Part shown: positions 6,710-16,800 of the stretch, one piece after another
Layout: the number at the start of each line of letters is the position of its first letter
How positions within the stretch are numbered: position 1 is the first letter of the stretch
From: Spirosoma sp.
Lineage (GTDB): Bacteria; Bacteroidota; Bacteroidia; Cytophagales; Spirosomataceae
Assembly: GCF_026391055.1 (NCBI RefSeq)
Contig: NZ_JAPLET010000022.1
Coordinates: forward strand, 310,001-374,000
Direction: 5' to 3'
DNA length: 64,000 bases
Position numbers and translations under genes: made by a program
The notes under the pieces: model-generated
Told to the model about the DNA's origin: nothing
Database searches by the model: none
Seen by the model: only the letters and a program-made list of their open reading frames with translations

Positions 6710-8308
6710 CTAGTCCGACACTACAATGATCGGAGCAACTTGTTCCGGGTCGTTATCGGGGGAGGCTTTTTTCTGCTTCAGGGCTTTCTTAGCCGCTTTT
6801 TTGAGGGTCACATCATATAAATCCGTCCGGCGATCTTTTAAAACCTGGACCGATCCATGTTCGTGCAACTCTTTTAATAAGCTCAAATCCACATCGGCAA
6901 TAAGTACCATTTCGGTATTGGTAGTGGCTTCGGCTTTGACGGCGTTGGTCGGGAACTGAAAGTCGGACGGGGTAAAAACGGCCGATTGTGCGTAGTTAAT
7001 GTCCATATTCTGAACACGTGGCAGGTTGCCCACACAACCCGAAATGGCAACATAGCATTCGTTCTCAATGGCTCGCGCCTGGGCGCAGTGCCGAACGCGC
7101 GAGTAGCCATTCTGGGTATCGGTCAGGAAGGGAACGAACAGGATTTGCATCCCCTGTTGGGCAAGAATCCGTCCTAGCTCCGGAAATTCGACGTCATAAC
7201 AGATCAGCATGCCAATTTTACCGCAGTCCGTATCGAAAGCCCGGATCTCGTAACCACCCACCATACCATAGTGTTTGACTTCGTTGGGTGTGATGTGAAT
7301 CTTGCGGTATTCTTCGAACGAGCCGTCGCGTCGGCAGAGGTAGGCTACATTGTAAAGTTTGCCATCCGTATCGACGAGGGGCATGCTGCCACCCACAATG
7401 TTGACATTATAGGAAATGGCGAATTCGCAGAGTTTTTCGCGAACAGCTTCCGTAAAGTCGGCAAGCTTTCGAATGGCAACCGGTTCCGGCAGATCGTTGA
7501 AGTCGGCCATCAGGGGCGTGTTGAAAAACTCGGGCAACACCATAAAATCGGCCCGGTAATCACTGACGGCATTAGCGAAGAACTCAACCTGTTCCAGAAA
7601 CGCATTCAGATTTTTGAATAAACGCATCTGCCATTGAATGACACCCAACCGGATTATCGAATCCGTATGCGGCTTTTTATCTTTCTCGGCAACGTAATAA
7701 ATGTTGATCCACTCCAGCAGTGTCGCGTATTCCTTCGATTCGGAATCGCCGGGCAGATAACCGCGAAGCACCTTCCGAACGTGAAAATCGTTCGACAACT
7801 GAAACGTGAGCGTTGGGTCATATATCTCCTTCTGCTTCACCTTGGCGATGTACTCACGCGGGCTCAGTTCATCGGCGTATTTATTGTAATTGGGAATACG
7901 TCCTCCGGCAAGAATTCCTTTTAGATTCAAGTGCTCACAAAGCTCTTTACGGGCGTCGTACAGCCGTCGGCCAAGACGAAGGTCGCGGTAATCGGGGTGA
8001 ACGAATACTTCAATACCATACATATAATCCCCTTCTTCTGAGTGGGTTTTAAAGGTATAGCCTCCCGTAATTTCATAGTAGGTATGAGTATCCCCAAACT
8101 TGGCATAATTCACCCGAATAGCCAGCGCAATAGCTACTACTCTTCCATCGACCTCTACACAAAACTGCCCCTCCGGAAAGATGTTGAGGAGTTTGGTGAT
8201 TGAGCTTTTGGACCAGTAATCGCCACCAATTCCGCTGTAAACCTCAATCATAACCTCTTTCAGGTCATGGTAGTCTTCTTTCTGTAATGTTCTGGTTTGA
8301 ATATGCAT
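6710..8308 (-). CDS. GNAT acetyltransferase / carbon-nitrogen hydrolase fusion
   Basis: A 532-residue two-domain enzyme. Residues 1-180 form a GNAT acetyltransferase domain, with the acetyl-CoA loop RDLRLGRRLY at 108-117. Residues 220-505 form a nitrilase-superfamily carbon-nitrogen hydrolase with the catalytic triad Glu260 (VLPEF), Lys336 (EYRKIHIT) and Cys370 (LICYDVEFPE). The same fusion is known in other bacteria, such as Bacillus YhcX-type proteins. The substrate is not known; amide hydrolysis coupled to N-acetylation is possible. A lysine-rich tail (about 495-520) follows. The gene stands alone on the minus strand and converges with the DUF2809 gene. Confidence 0.9.
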   Translation of the reverse strand: MHIQTRTLQKEDYHDLKEVMIEVYSGIGGDYWSKSSITKLLNIFPEGQFCVEVDGRVVAIALAIRVNYAKFGDTHTYYEITGGYTFKTHSEEGDYMYGIEVFVHPDYRDLRLGRRLYDARKELCEHLNLKGILAGGRIPNYNKYADELSPREYIAKVKQKEIYDPTLTFQLSNDFHVRKVLRGYLPGDSESKEYATLLEWINIYYVAEKDKKPHTDSIIRLGVIQWQMRLFKNLNAFLEQVEFFANAVSDYRADFMVLPEFFNTPLMADFNDLPEPVAIRKLADFTEAVREKLCEFAISYNVNIVGGSMPLVDTDGKLYNVAYLCRRDGSFEEYRKIHITPNEVKHYGMVGGYEIRAFDTDCGKIGMLICYDVEFPELGRILAQQGMQILFVPFLTDTQNGYSRVRHCAQARAIENECYVAISGCVGNLPRVQNMDINYAQSAVFTPSDFQFPTNAVKAEATTNTEMVLIADVDLSLLKELHEHGSVQVLKDRRTDLYDVTLKKAAKKALKQKKASPDNDPEQVAPIIVVSD

Positions 8309-8425
8309 AGTTTGTCAGGACCGGGATTTTAGCAAGATTAAAAAGATTAGTCAAGATTGATCCCTAAACAATGAACTGGAATTTTATCATAATATCTTTT
8401 TAAGCCAGTAATATTGATTAATCCT

Positions 8426-9457
8426 TCAACTCTTGCTAAGATTCCGGTTAATAATTGTTTCCATCTCCACCAGCATCTCGTCGGTAAAATCAAGGTGGGT
8501 TACGAACCGCACAAGATGTTTGCCAAAAGCGACGCTGCGGATGCCTTTTGTTTCTAAGGTTTTAACGTAATCCGCTGCCAGGATGGTTTCGGGTAATTTG
8601 AAAATGACAATATTGGTTTCGATTGGCAGAATATCCTCCACCTCGGGCAGGCGTTCGAGTATGGCTCCAATTTTACGGGCACGGGAATGGTCCACTTTTA
8701 GCCGGTCGATATGGTGGTCGAGGGCGTAGATGCCCGCAGCAGCCAGAAATCCGGCCTGCCGCCATCCGCCACCCATCAGTTTACGGAAGCGCCGTGCCTG
8801 CTGAATAAAACTGGCTTTGCCAAGCAGCAGCGACCCTACCGGGCACCCGAGCCCCTTCGAGAGACAGATACTGATCGAATCGAACAACTGGCCGTAGGCA
8901 CCCGTAGGCTCGCCGGTTTCCACCAGGGCGTTGAACAGTCGTGCGCCGTCGAGGTGAAGAATAAGACCATGTTCATCGCATACTTTACGAATAGCGGCAA
9001 TTTCGGGAACGGTATAGTAGCAGCCACCGCCTTTGTTGATCGTATTCTCAAGCACAACCAGTCTCGACAAAGGCTTGTGTGAATCGGTCGGATTATGGAT
9101 GTAATCCCGGATAAGTGCCGGGGTGAGTTTACCCCGTTCGCCGTGGGCCAGACTCACCGAAGCCAGCGCGTTTACCGAAATTCCCCCGCCTTCATATTGA
9201 TAGACATGAGACAAATAATCGCAGATAACATCATCGCCGGGGCGTGTATGCGTACGAATGGCCAACTGATTGGTCATGGTACCCGACGCACAGAACAGAG
9301 AAGCTTCCATACCGAACAGAGAAGCTGCCTGTGTTTCGAGCGCAATGACCGTTGGGTCGTCGCCAAGGACATCGTCGCCAAGCTGGGCTGAAAACATAGC
9401 CTCGCGCATGGCGGGCGTGGGTTGTGTAACGGTATCGCTACGCAGATCAATAATCAT
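8426..9457 (-). CDS. Threonine aldolase (GntG/LtaE type)
   Basis: A 343-residue fold-type I PLP enzyme. RSDTVTQPTPAMREAM at the N-terminus, GDDVYG-like GDDVLGDDPT, and LHLDGARLFNA are hallmarks of low-specificity L-threonine aldolases. The PLP lysine is Lys201 in CLSKGLGCPVGS. The reaction is cleavage of L-threonine or allo-threonine to glycine and acetaldehyde. The length is normal for the family. It stands alone, 117 bases downstream of the GNAT-nitrilase start, on the same strand. Confidence 0.92.
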   Translation of the reverse strand: MIIDLRSDTVTQPTPAMREAMFSAQLGDDVLGDDPTVIALETQAASLFGMEASLFCASGTMTNQLAIRTHTRPGDDVICDYLSHVYQYEGGGISVNALASVSLAHGERGKLTPALIRDYIHNPTDSHKPLSRLVVLENTINKGGGCYYTVPEIAAIRKVCDEHGLILHLDGARLFNALVETGEPTGAYGQLFDSISICLSKGLGCPVGSLLLGKASFIQQARRFRKLMGGGWRQAGFLAAAGIYALDHHIDRLKVDHSRARKIGAILERLPEVEDILPIETNIVIFKLPETILAADYVKTLETKGIRSVAFGKHLVRFVTHLDFTDEMLVEMETIINRNLSKS

Positions 9458-9536
9458 TTATCGAAGGTCAGGCTGTTTAAAACAGCAAGTTAAGGACATA
9501 CGACGCTACTTTGAGGAGCGCCGGAGAGTTTTTAAA

Positions 9537-9633
9537 TACTGGTTATTAGTTGTTAAGTTATTAGTCACTGGTCAACAGTCTGTTAATGAGCTGGCAACGA
9601 ACGGTCCAATACTATACAACCTAATAACCAGTA
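9537..9633. repeat. Inverted repeat of the TTATTA family
   Basis: Arms TACTGGTTATTAG (9537-9549) and CTAATAACCAGTA (9621-9633) are exact reverse complements; the pairing continues inward (TTGT/ACAA) after one bulged base. The loop is about 70 bases and contains AAGTTATTAGTCACTGG, which resembles AAGTTATTAGTCATCAG inside the element at 6615-6698. Confidence 0.65.
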
Positions 9634-9716
9634 CCGTTTACCAGTCTACTTTTAACTATACAAAGGAATTCGGGAGTGGATACAGGATAAAAATGTGCCC
9701 AATAGGGGGCATAATC

Positions 9717-9746
9717 TTGCTTTTGCATGACTTACATTTATTTTTG
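9717..9746 (+). promoter_or_regulatory. Promoter-like pair before the OmpA-like gene
   Basis: TTG at 9717-9719 and TATTTTTG at 9739-9746 are separated by 19 bases, matching the Bacteroidota -33/-7 layout (TTG and TAnnTTTG). The gene starts at 9822, which would leave a leader of roughly 70 bases. Confidence 0.5.
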
Positions 9747-9821
9747 GGTAACCTTTTTCCACCATAGCTGTCTCATTCTGTACAATAAATACTGGATTAG
9801 TACTAACCTACACCCCTAATT

Positions 9822-10790
9822 ATGCTCACAAACAAAACTCCTTGGATTATCCTGCTACTGCTATGGATGATCGGTTCGACCTGGTGGCATGTGTGTATAA
9901 TTAAGCAGCTGTGTGGCAATGTAACTCAACCGGTTATCGCCCCAACCGACATCTCCTTCGATAGTACATCAGCCGGTGTCGGCGGGTACTCTATAGTCGA
10001 TGGGGACCTCTTTCGGCTGGATTTACCAGGTAATTTCAGCTTTGCCAGATCAGGTGCCAACGCAAACATGAATACCCTGGGTGGATCGCTCGAAACAATG
10101 CTTGCGTACCTAAAAGCCAACCCTGGCCGAAGGCTCGAAATTGTGGGCTACTACTCGTCGGCTGAAGCAAATACAACTCCGTTTCCAAATCTGGGCCTGG
10201 CTCGGGCAGAGGGCATCCGGCAATACCTTGTTCAGCAGGGGATACCAACTGCTTCACTTACGACGAAAGGGATTGAAAAAGACCTGTCGTTTCGGATAGA
10301 TCAGGGCGACTCACTATACGGAGGTATTGATTTTTCCTTTAGCGGAGCTGAGCCAGTCATGTCAACAGACACCGCTACCGCACCGGCTGTCTCTAAACTA
10401 ACGGAGCCAACCACGGAAAAAGCATTGGCCGAGGCCGAAAAATTCTCCTCAGTCTTCAAGCCAATCGACCTTTACTTCCCCCTGGCACAGACAAACTACA
10501 TCCAAACGGGTGAAACGGTAAAGTTTTTTGAAGAGGCTGCCAGATATCTGTCGGCACATAAAGATAAAAAACTCGTTCTGACCGGGCATACCGATAGCTC
10601 AGGCCCCGATGCGGTGAACATGCAGTTATCCAGAGATCGGGCTAATGACGTTAAGAACAAATTGCGTAAAACGGATATTGAGGCCAGTCAGATAGATGTT
10701 CGGGCTAAAGGCGAAACCGAACCCAAAGCAGATAACAGCACCATATCAGGCCGAAAGGCCAACCGACGCGTTACTGTAGTCGTTGAATAA
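9822..10790 (+). CDS. OmpA-family protein with two OmpA-like domains
   Basis: A 322-residue envelope protein. Residues 8-20 form a hydrophobic N-terminal segment (signal anchor or signal peptide). A first, divergent OmpA-like domain covers about 75-150 (RRLEIVGYYSS, LGLARAEGIRQYLVQQGI). A second, canonical one covers about 210-320, with LVLTGHTDSSG and LSRDRANDVKNKL, the usual peptidoglycan-contacting residues. A serine- and threonine-rich linker joins them. The likely role is tethering the envelope to peptidoglycan. It is followed after about 80 bases by two membrane-anchored HhH genes on the same strand. Confidence 0.85.
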   Translation: MLTNKTPWIILLLLWMIGSTWWHVCIIKQLCGNVTQPVIAPTDISFDSTSAGVGGYSIVDGDLFRLDLPGNFSFARSGANANMNTLGGSLETMLAYLKANPGRRLEIVGYYSSAEANTTPFPNLGLARAEGIRQYLVQQGIPTASLTTKGIEKDLSFRIDQGDSLYGGIDFSFSGAEPVMSTDTATAPAVSKLTEPTTEKALAEAEKFSSVFKPIDLYFPLAQTNYIQTGETVKFFEEAARYLSAHKDKKLVLTGHTDSSGPDAVNMQLSRDRANDVKNKLRKTDIEASQIDVRAKGETEPKADNSTISGRKANRRVTVVVE

Positions 10791-10869
10791 AAAGTACAAA
10801 CGTTTTCGTTTTTGGCGTTCTTGGGCAGCACCCGAGTGCCTTAACCCCCAACTGTAAACTTATATAACT

Positions 10870-11361
10870 ATGTTTGACATGAATCCCCTCAACCTACCCG
10901 ATGCCCAGTTACAGCAGTTGATTATGCTGGTCGTGGCGGCTGTGTTAGGCTTTATTATAGGATATGTTTCCCGACGAAGTACCATTAAAGAACTCGAAGG
11001 AATTCTCGTTACAACAGAACGCGATCTTGACGACTGCTACCGACAAACGCCAGTTGTCGCCGATACGGACGATGAGGAGGCTATTGTGCTGAATCGTATC
11101 CGGTCTCGTTCAAGCGAAGTAAACTTCGGCCGGATTGGAATGGCATCTGCCATCGATGCGGATAACCTTAAAGTTATCGTCGGAATAGGGCCTTATCTGG
11201 AAAAAAAACTAAATGCAATTGGCATTTATACATTCCGGCAGATTGCCAATTTCGCACCCGAAGATATTGAGCAGGTAAACGACATCATCGAGTTTTTTCC
11301 CGGCCGTATCGAACGTGATAACTGGGTTGGGCAAGCCGCTGACCTGGTAAACAAGAAATAA
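10870..11361 (+). CDS. Membrane-anchored helix-hairpin-helix protein 1
   Basis: A 163-residue protein with one hydrophobic helix near residues 16-36, a short acidic linker, and a C-terminal domain (99-157) containing VGIGPYLEKKL and ending in FFPGRIERDNWV. The GIGP core is a helix-hairpin-helix motif as seen in DUF4332-like and related domains. That domain usually binds DNA or protein. It is 72% identical (41 of 57 residues) in that region to the next gene. Membrane anchoring of an HhH domain is unusual; the job is unknown. An internal ATG at codon 4 could be the true start. Confidence 0.75.
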   Translation: MFDMNPLNLPDAQLQQLIMLVVAAVLGFIIGYVSRRSTIKELEGILVTTERDLDDCYRQTPVVADTDDEEAIVLNRIRSRSSEVNFGRIGMASAIDADNLKVIVGIGPYLEKKLNAIGIYTFRQIANFAPEDIEQVNDIIEFFPGRIERDNWVGQAADLVNKK

Positions 11362-11458
11362 ATGTCTAACCTCCGGCAGTTGGGGTAAAGCGTACTGGAG
11401 TCTGGTAGCCCGACTATCTGCCGATGAGTTAATAAACCCCTTAAACAGAAATCCCGTT

Positions 11459-12172
11459 ATGTTTGGATTAGATCCCTTTAGCCAACCGGTGGCTACCATA
11501 GAAATAGTACTACTTCTCATGCTTGCTGCCTTTATTGGCTGGCTCGTAGGCCGAATGGTACTTTCAGGTCGGGTTAAAGCATTACGTTCGTCAATAGCCG
11601 AAAGTCGGGCAGAACTGGAACGGTGTCAGCAAGCGAAACTAACGGGCAACCCGAGTGCACCGGCTATGCCCGAGCCCCTGTTGGAAACACAGCCTGCCTT
11701 TGTTCATGCCGACCCATTATTGCCGGCTTTATCGAACGACTCCACGCCGGAATTAATCGATGCCGACTCGACGGAGTCAACGGTTAGCTCATCAGCCAAT
11801 GTGCTAATCCCGCAAATGCCGTCTGTTGTTCCGCCCCTTATACCAGCCATTGATGTAAGGCCCGATAACTCGGAAGCTGCCGTTTTGTCGCGAATTGCCG
11901 CCCGTGCCGGGGAAGTCAATTTCGATCGAATTGGCCGGGCCACAGCAACCGAAGCGGATGACCTAAAAGATATTGTAGGCATAGGACCCTTCCTGGAGCG
12001 AAAGCTTCATAGTTTAGGCATTTACACCTTTAGGCAGGTAGCCAATTTCACCAAAGAAGACACCGACAAAGTGAATGAACTGATCGAGTTTTTTCCGGGT
12101 CGTATCGAACGTGATGACTGGGTTAAGCAGGCGAAGGCGTTCTACGAACGCAAGAGCGGCCCTGCCAGTTAA
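11459..12172 (+). CDS. Membrane-anchored helix-hairpin-helix protein 2
   Basis: A 237-residue paralogue of the preceding gene. A hydrophobic helix (about 14-32) is followed by a long low-complexity Pro/Ser/Asp linker and the same C-terminal HhH domain (VGIGPFLERKL to FFPGRIERDDWV). The region just before the domain (GEVNFDRIGRA) is also shared with the first copy. The two genes are 97 bases apart on one strand behind the OmpA-like gene. Tandem duplication with linker growth is the simplest history. Function unknown; possible roles include organising something at the inner membrane. Confidence 0.75.
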   Translation: MFGLDPFSQPVATIEIVLLLMLAAFIGWLVGRMVLSGRVKALRSSIAESRAELERCQQAKLTGNPSAPAMPEPLLETQPAFVHADPLLPALSNDSTPELIDADSTESTVSSSANVLIPQMPSVVPPLIPAIDVRPDNSEAAVLSRIAARAGEVNFDRIGRATATEADDLKDIVGIGPFLERKLHSLGIYTFRQVANFTKEDTDKVNELIEFFPGRIERDDWVKQAKAFYERKSGPAS

Positions 12173-12232
12173 TTCATGACAACTAAAGATGCCCTTCCAC
12201 TGTAGCAACTGGCAGGGCATCTTTAGTTGTCA
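12159..12232. terminator. Two-way terminator with alternative stems
   Basis: A perfect 19-bp stem pairs 12177-12195 with 12214-12232 (loop 18 bases) between the convergent HhH and endonuclease III genes. The right arm can instead pair with GCCCTGCCAGTT at 12159-12170, inside the end of the HhH gene. The two foldings exclude each other. Confidence 0.7.
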
Positions 12233-12245
12233 GCTGTTCCATTTC

Positions 12246-12971
12246 TTACTTCGCCGGTTTTTTTCGGATGGGCGTACTGCTTAGCACAGGAGTACCGCCG
12301 GATTGATAATAGTCGCACATAGTCTGTAAAACGCACTCGCTGCATTTGGGAAAGTACCATGTGCAGATCCGTTGGCCATGCCAGTAGAAATGCTTGTGGA
12401 AGTTAAACAGCACTAGTGCATCCAGCGGAAGGTACGACAGCAGAATGGTGTGGGCTTTTTCGGCAGACACCTTCGGTCCGATCAGGCCAAGCCGTTGGGT
12501 AACCCGGTGAACATGGGTATCAACGGGCAAAACCGGTTTCTGAAATTTAAAGAGCAACAGAATCGTCGCCGTTTTCATACCAATACCCGGAAGGTTAGTG
12601 AGCCAGATCATCGCATCTTCGGTGGATAACTCTCCTAAAAAATCAATGTTCGCCTGTCCGGTTTCCCGGAAAAGGTGGGTAAGCAGGTTCTGAATGTAAG
12701 GGGCTTTGATTTCAGGGTAGTTTGCCGACCGGATCGCATCGATCAGGTCGGGCAGAGGAGCATCCCGTACCTGCTCCCAGTTGGGAAATCGCTCCCGCAT
12801 GGTTCGATACGCCATCACTTCATTGGCGTGCGTTGTTCGGTGCGAGAGGATAGTTCCAATTAACTCATGCATTGGGTCACTATAACCCCGAATGGGCTGA
12901 ACCCCATAGTGCTCATTCAACCGCTGGTGCGCATCGAGCGTTTTGTGAGCCAGATTGGAACTGGATTGCAT
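12246..12971 (-). CDS. Endonuclease III-type DNA glycosylase
   Basis: A 241-residue HhH-GPD base-excision-repair enzyme. The HhH motif LPGIGMKTA carries the catalytic lysine, and VDTHVHRVTQRLGL carries the catalytic aspartate. A C-terminal 4Fe-4S loop has the spacing Cys-x6-Cys-x2-Cys-x5-Cys (CTWYFPKC, SEC, VLQTMC). The enzyme removes oxidised pyrimidines and cuts the abasic site. The N-terminus (LNEHYGVQPIRGYSDPMHEL) differs from E. coli Nth, so it may be one of the family's sub-branches, and I give no gene symbol. It is convergent with the HhH genes. Confidence 0.88.
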   Translation of the reverse strand: MQSSSNLAHKTLDAHQRLNEHYGVQPIRGYSDPMHELIGTILSHRTTHANEVMAYRTMRERFPNWEQVRDAPLPDLIDAIRSANYPEIKAPYIQNLLTHLFRETGQANIDFLGELSTEDAMIWLTNLPGIGMKTATILLLFKFQKPVLPVDTHVHRVTQRLGLIGPKVSAEKAHTILLSYLPLDALVLFNFHKHFYWHGQRICTWYFPKCSECVLQTMCDYYQSGGTPVLSSTPIRKKPAK

Positions 12972-13105
12972 AAAAGGGCAGAAGCCAGGCGTTATAGTGC
13001 CCTTGACTGATCAACCCCGGCGGGATTAAAATGTTTTTTTGTTGACGGGAAGCAAAGTGTCTGGCGTGTAACAATCAACAGTTGCCTGGTGAATTCCCAA
13101 CGAAT

Positions 13106-13138
13106 AATAGCCGACTCCAGAGTAGAGAATCGGCTATT
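13106..13138 (-). terminator. Hairpin after the LytTR gene
   Basis: Arms AATAGCCGA (13106-13114) and TCGGCTATT (13130-13138) form a 9-bp stem about 58 bases past the stop of the LytTR gene. It is followed on the minus strand by ATTATTCGTT, so it is a plausible terminator. Confidence 0.45.
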
Positions 13139-13195
13139 GATGCGCCTGCATGCGTTCTCGATCCTAACCCTGACGAGCGAATTAAGATGTTGTCT

Positions 13196-13591
13196 TCAAT
13201 TTAATTGTGGTCTGTTGTTTGCTAACTGCCGACGGACTAAACTCCAGCGACGACGTGAAACCGGCAGAACTTCACCCGTTGTCAGGTGAACCAGACCTCC
13301 TGTGTCTGTACGTTCTAGCCGTTCCACGAAGTGCCGGTTAACAACACAGTTACGGTGGAGACGGATAAATAACTCAGTAGGTAATTGGGGGGAATAATAT
13401 TTAAGCGTACGGGGCATAAGCATCCGTTTGCCGTCTGCCCAGTTTAGCCAGCTATAATTAGCAACAGCCTGGAGGTATACGAGGTCAGAAACTGCAAAGA
13501 ACTGACGTCCTGTTTCCCGTAGATAAAGTTTAAGTGGAGGCCACTCGGTGGGGGCAACTCGATTGGAAAAAGAAAAAGTGGATATGGACAT
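13196..13591 (-). CDS. Orphan LytTR DNA-binding protein
   Basis: A 131-residue protein that is essentially one LytTR DNA-binding domain (about residues 20-118), with LVYLQAVANYSWLNW, ELFIRLHRNCVVNRHFVERL and LPVSRRRW. There is no receiver domain and no membrane segment, so phosphorylation cannot control it directly. It may be controlled by its own level or by a partner. It sits between endonuclease III and a large hybrid sensor gene, both on the same strand, but with 226 bases before the sensor; co-transcription is uncertain. Confidence 0.82.
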   Translation of the reverse strand: MSISTFSFSNRVAPTEWPPLKLYLRETGRQFFAVSDLVYLQAVANYSWLNWADGKRMLMPRTLKYYSPQLPTELFIRLHRNCVVNRHFVERLERTDTGGLVHLTTGEVLPVSRRRWSLVRRQLANNRPQLN

Positions 13592-13817
13592 ACGTGAGAA
13601 TATTACTTGTCAGAAACCTTATTTGTAAGTAACTGATGCAATACTAAAGCCAATCCAATCCTAAGCCTTGCTCATTCGTAACACGTCCTATAAAATTTGT
13701 AACATCATATATGAAAGTTTGCTTTTGCGTTCATTAAAGGTCCAGTAAAACACTATAGCCTATAATATTTACCGATTACGACCCGCAAAGGGGTATAACC
13801 ACTGTCGATCCGGTCCA

Positions 13818-16800
13818 CTATTTTGACATCTCCTGCCGGTGTTGTTCAACATACTCGGAAGGGGTAAGCTGGTGGTGTTCCTTGAAAACTTTGGAGAAAT
13901 AGGCGGGGGTATCGAAGCCAACCCGATCTGCAACTTCAGATACCGAGGCTCCTGTCATTAACAACTCAGCTGCTCGTTTTAGGCGTACGGCTCTGATCAG
14001 TTCGTTCGGGCTTAAACCGGTCATGGCTTTAATTTTCCGGTTCAGGTGCATGCGGCTCATGCCAATGGCAGCTGCCAGCGGTTCGACCCCAAATGTCGAG
14101 TCGTCGAGGTGGGATTCCAGGAGGGCATACACGCGATTCATGAAATCATCTTCCGGTGCCTGGCTGGCGAGTGGTAAGTATCCCTCCCGTAATAACTGGC
14201 TTCGGAAATAGTGACGAGCCTGCTGCTGCTGAGCCAGCCGGTTTCGAATACGGGCACGTAATTCGTTTACCTGAAACGGCTTGGATAGGTAATCATCAGC
14301 CCCCGCATTGAGGCCTTCGAGCCGACTTTCAGCCGACACTTTCGCCGTTAGCAGCAGTATTGGGATATGACTCGTAATGGGGTTGCTTTTTAATTGTCGG
14401 CATAGTTCATACCCATTGAGTTCGGGCATAAGCACGTCGCTGATGATTAAGTCCGGGCCGTTCATAATGGCGGCTTCCAAACCTGCCTTTCCGTTGTTCA
14501 CGCGCAATACCCGCCACTCGGTACTGAGCGTGGTAAGAATGAAACTGGCAATATCGTCGTCATCTTCTGCCAAGAGTATATACGGCATTTTATCCTCCTG
14601 GCCGTTTTGCTGAGCCGACGTGCGATGCTTGCTGGAGGCTGAGCCAACGTTATTGCCTTGGCCGTCGGTGACCAGATCAGCGCGAGCCTGACGACAGGGC
14701 AGTTCGACCGTAAAGGTGGTTCCCGAATACAGATCGCTCTCGACCGTAATGGTACCCTTCATCAACTCGACCAGTTCCTTAACGAGTGCCAGACCAATGC
14801 CTGAACCGCCCACAGACTGTTCCGTCATCGGATCGGCCTGATAGAAGCGGTTGAAAATATGCGGTAACTGATGTTTCGGGATCCCAGTTCCGGTATTCTG
14901 CACCACCAGTTTAATCAGATCAACGGGGGCCGATGAAGCCGTTAGGTTGGTTGATGACACGGCTGTTTCCACGTTTATCGATCCGTGCTCATCCGTAAAT
15001 TTCAATGCATTCATCAACAGGTTCGTTAAAATTTTCTCGACCTTATCCGAATCGAACCAGTAGTAAGGTTGATTGAAATGATGCGTTTGTACTAACTGAA
15101 TATGCTTGCGCTGTACCTCATCCGTAAACACCAGAACGGTACGGGTAATGAACTCCTGCAAATCGGCGGGGGCTGGTGACAGGGTGAGGTTCCCGGCATC
15201 GAGTTTAGCCAGATCGAGTAACTCGTTAATCAGGCGCAGGAGCCGGTTCGCGTTTCGGTAGATAAGCGAAAGGCGGTTATGATAGGGAGAATTGGTCGAT
15301 TCGTTCAAAACCTGCTCAAGCGGGGTCAGAATTAACGTAAGCGGTGTGCGAAATTCGTGGGTTATGTTCGCAAAGAAACGCGATTTTACTTCATCAAGGT
15401 GTTTTAACTGGATAGACTCCCGCTCCCGTAATTCGATAAGACTTCTCATCCGGATTCGATTGATCCGTACCCGTACAAAAAGGATAATGGCCCCGGTAAG
15501 TAGTAGCGCGTAGGCGGTGTAGGCCCACCAGGTGGCCCAGAGCGGGGGACTGATTACAATGCGTAATGAATGTACATGCGGACTCCAGATACTCGACGTA
15601 TTAGATGCATTGACAATTAGTGTGTACGTATTGGGCGGAAGACTCGTGTACGTCGCTGTTGCCTGGTTACCGCTATAGACCCAGTCTTTATCCAACCCGA
15701 CCAGCTTATACCGGTATTGATTTTTATGACTTTGGTTAAACTCAAGGGCTGAAAAGTCGATGGAAAGGAAGTTCTGCAAGTGGTTTAATGTAAGCTCTGT
15801 CACTGCGTTTATATCCTGTTGAATCGGAGAGCCGGGGGTTGTAGCATTTACCGGCTGGTTATTGATACGCAGGGCAGTAAGGGCAACCACCGGTTTTATG
15901 GGATCTTCACTAACCCGGCGCGGATTAAAGGTAGTATAGCCGCCGGTACCCCCAAAAATCAACCGTCCGTCGGGTAAGGCAACATCATGAAATTGCTCAA
16001 ATTCTTCGCCCGGTAGCCCGTCGTCGGCCATGTAGTTACGGGCTTCCATTGTTCGGGTATCAAATCGGCACAAACCCCGATTGGTGCTAAGCCACAAATG
16101 ACCGTTACCGTCTGCCCGTATCGCATAAATGATGTTGCTCGACATGGCCTTTCCAACCGGGAATCGCTGGATTTTACCCGTCAGTTTATCGAGTCGACAT
16201 AAGCCCTCACCAAACGTGCCAATCCAGAGGTAACTGTATTGAATCGGGTCTTGTGCGAGGCATAAGAGTGCATCGCCTGGTAAGTTTCGTTCCGTAGTTC
16301 CACCACTATGCCATTGAATAAGTCGTTTTATGGATAGGTCGGCACGTAGCAGACCATGATTTTTTGTAGCCAGATAAACCCGGCCCCCATCAACAACCAT
16401 CGCCATAATCGAGTAAGGATGGTTTTTGGGAAGGGGTAAGGGAAAAGCCGTAAACGTCTCCTTATCGGGGTTGTGCCGGACCACAGCCTGGTTATGCGGA
16501 CCCAAAAGGCCCCACAGTTCACCTTGTGCACCCACCGAAAGAGCCGTAAACTGAAGTTGTCCGTTTTGCAGCCAGCGCGATTCGATACCCGTCGGTTGAA
16601 CCGGCGAGAAGGTTTGCCGTTCTGGACTGTAACGGTAGGGAGCTATCTCCGGGCTGGTGATCCACAAGTTTTTTTGACGGTCGAACTGATACCGCATACT
16701 GGCAGATGATTGTTGACGTATCACCGCCGGAACCGCATTGAGGGGTACGCTAAACTGTTGAGTAAGCCAGTCCGTCTGAAAGTTCTGGGTGTAGGGCCAC

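Larger units (their letters stand above)
9458..9821. other. Intergenic region with an inverted repeat and a promoter
   Basis: These 364 bases lie between the divergent threonine aldolase and OmpA-like genes. I see no convincing gene. The region holds an inverted repeat of the TTATTA family (9537-9633) and a promoter-like pair for the OmpA-like gene (9717-9746). Confidence 0.6.

Noticed and set aside
9270..9767. A 165-codon frame running from threonine aldolase into the intergenic region
   Set aside because: It begins inside the antisense of a good PLP enzyme gene and contains the inverted repeat at 9537-9633, so it is not a plausible protein.
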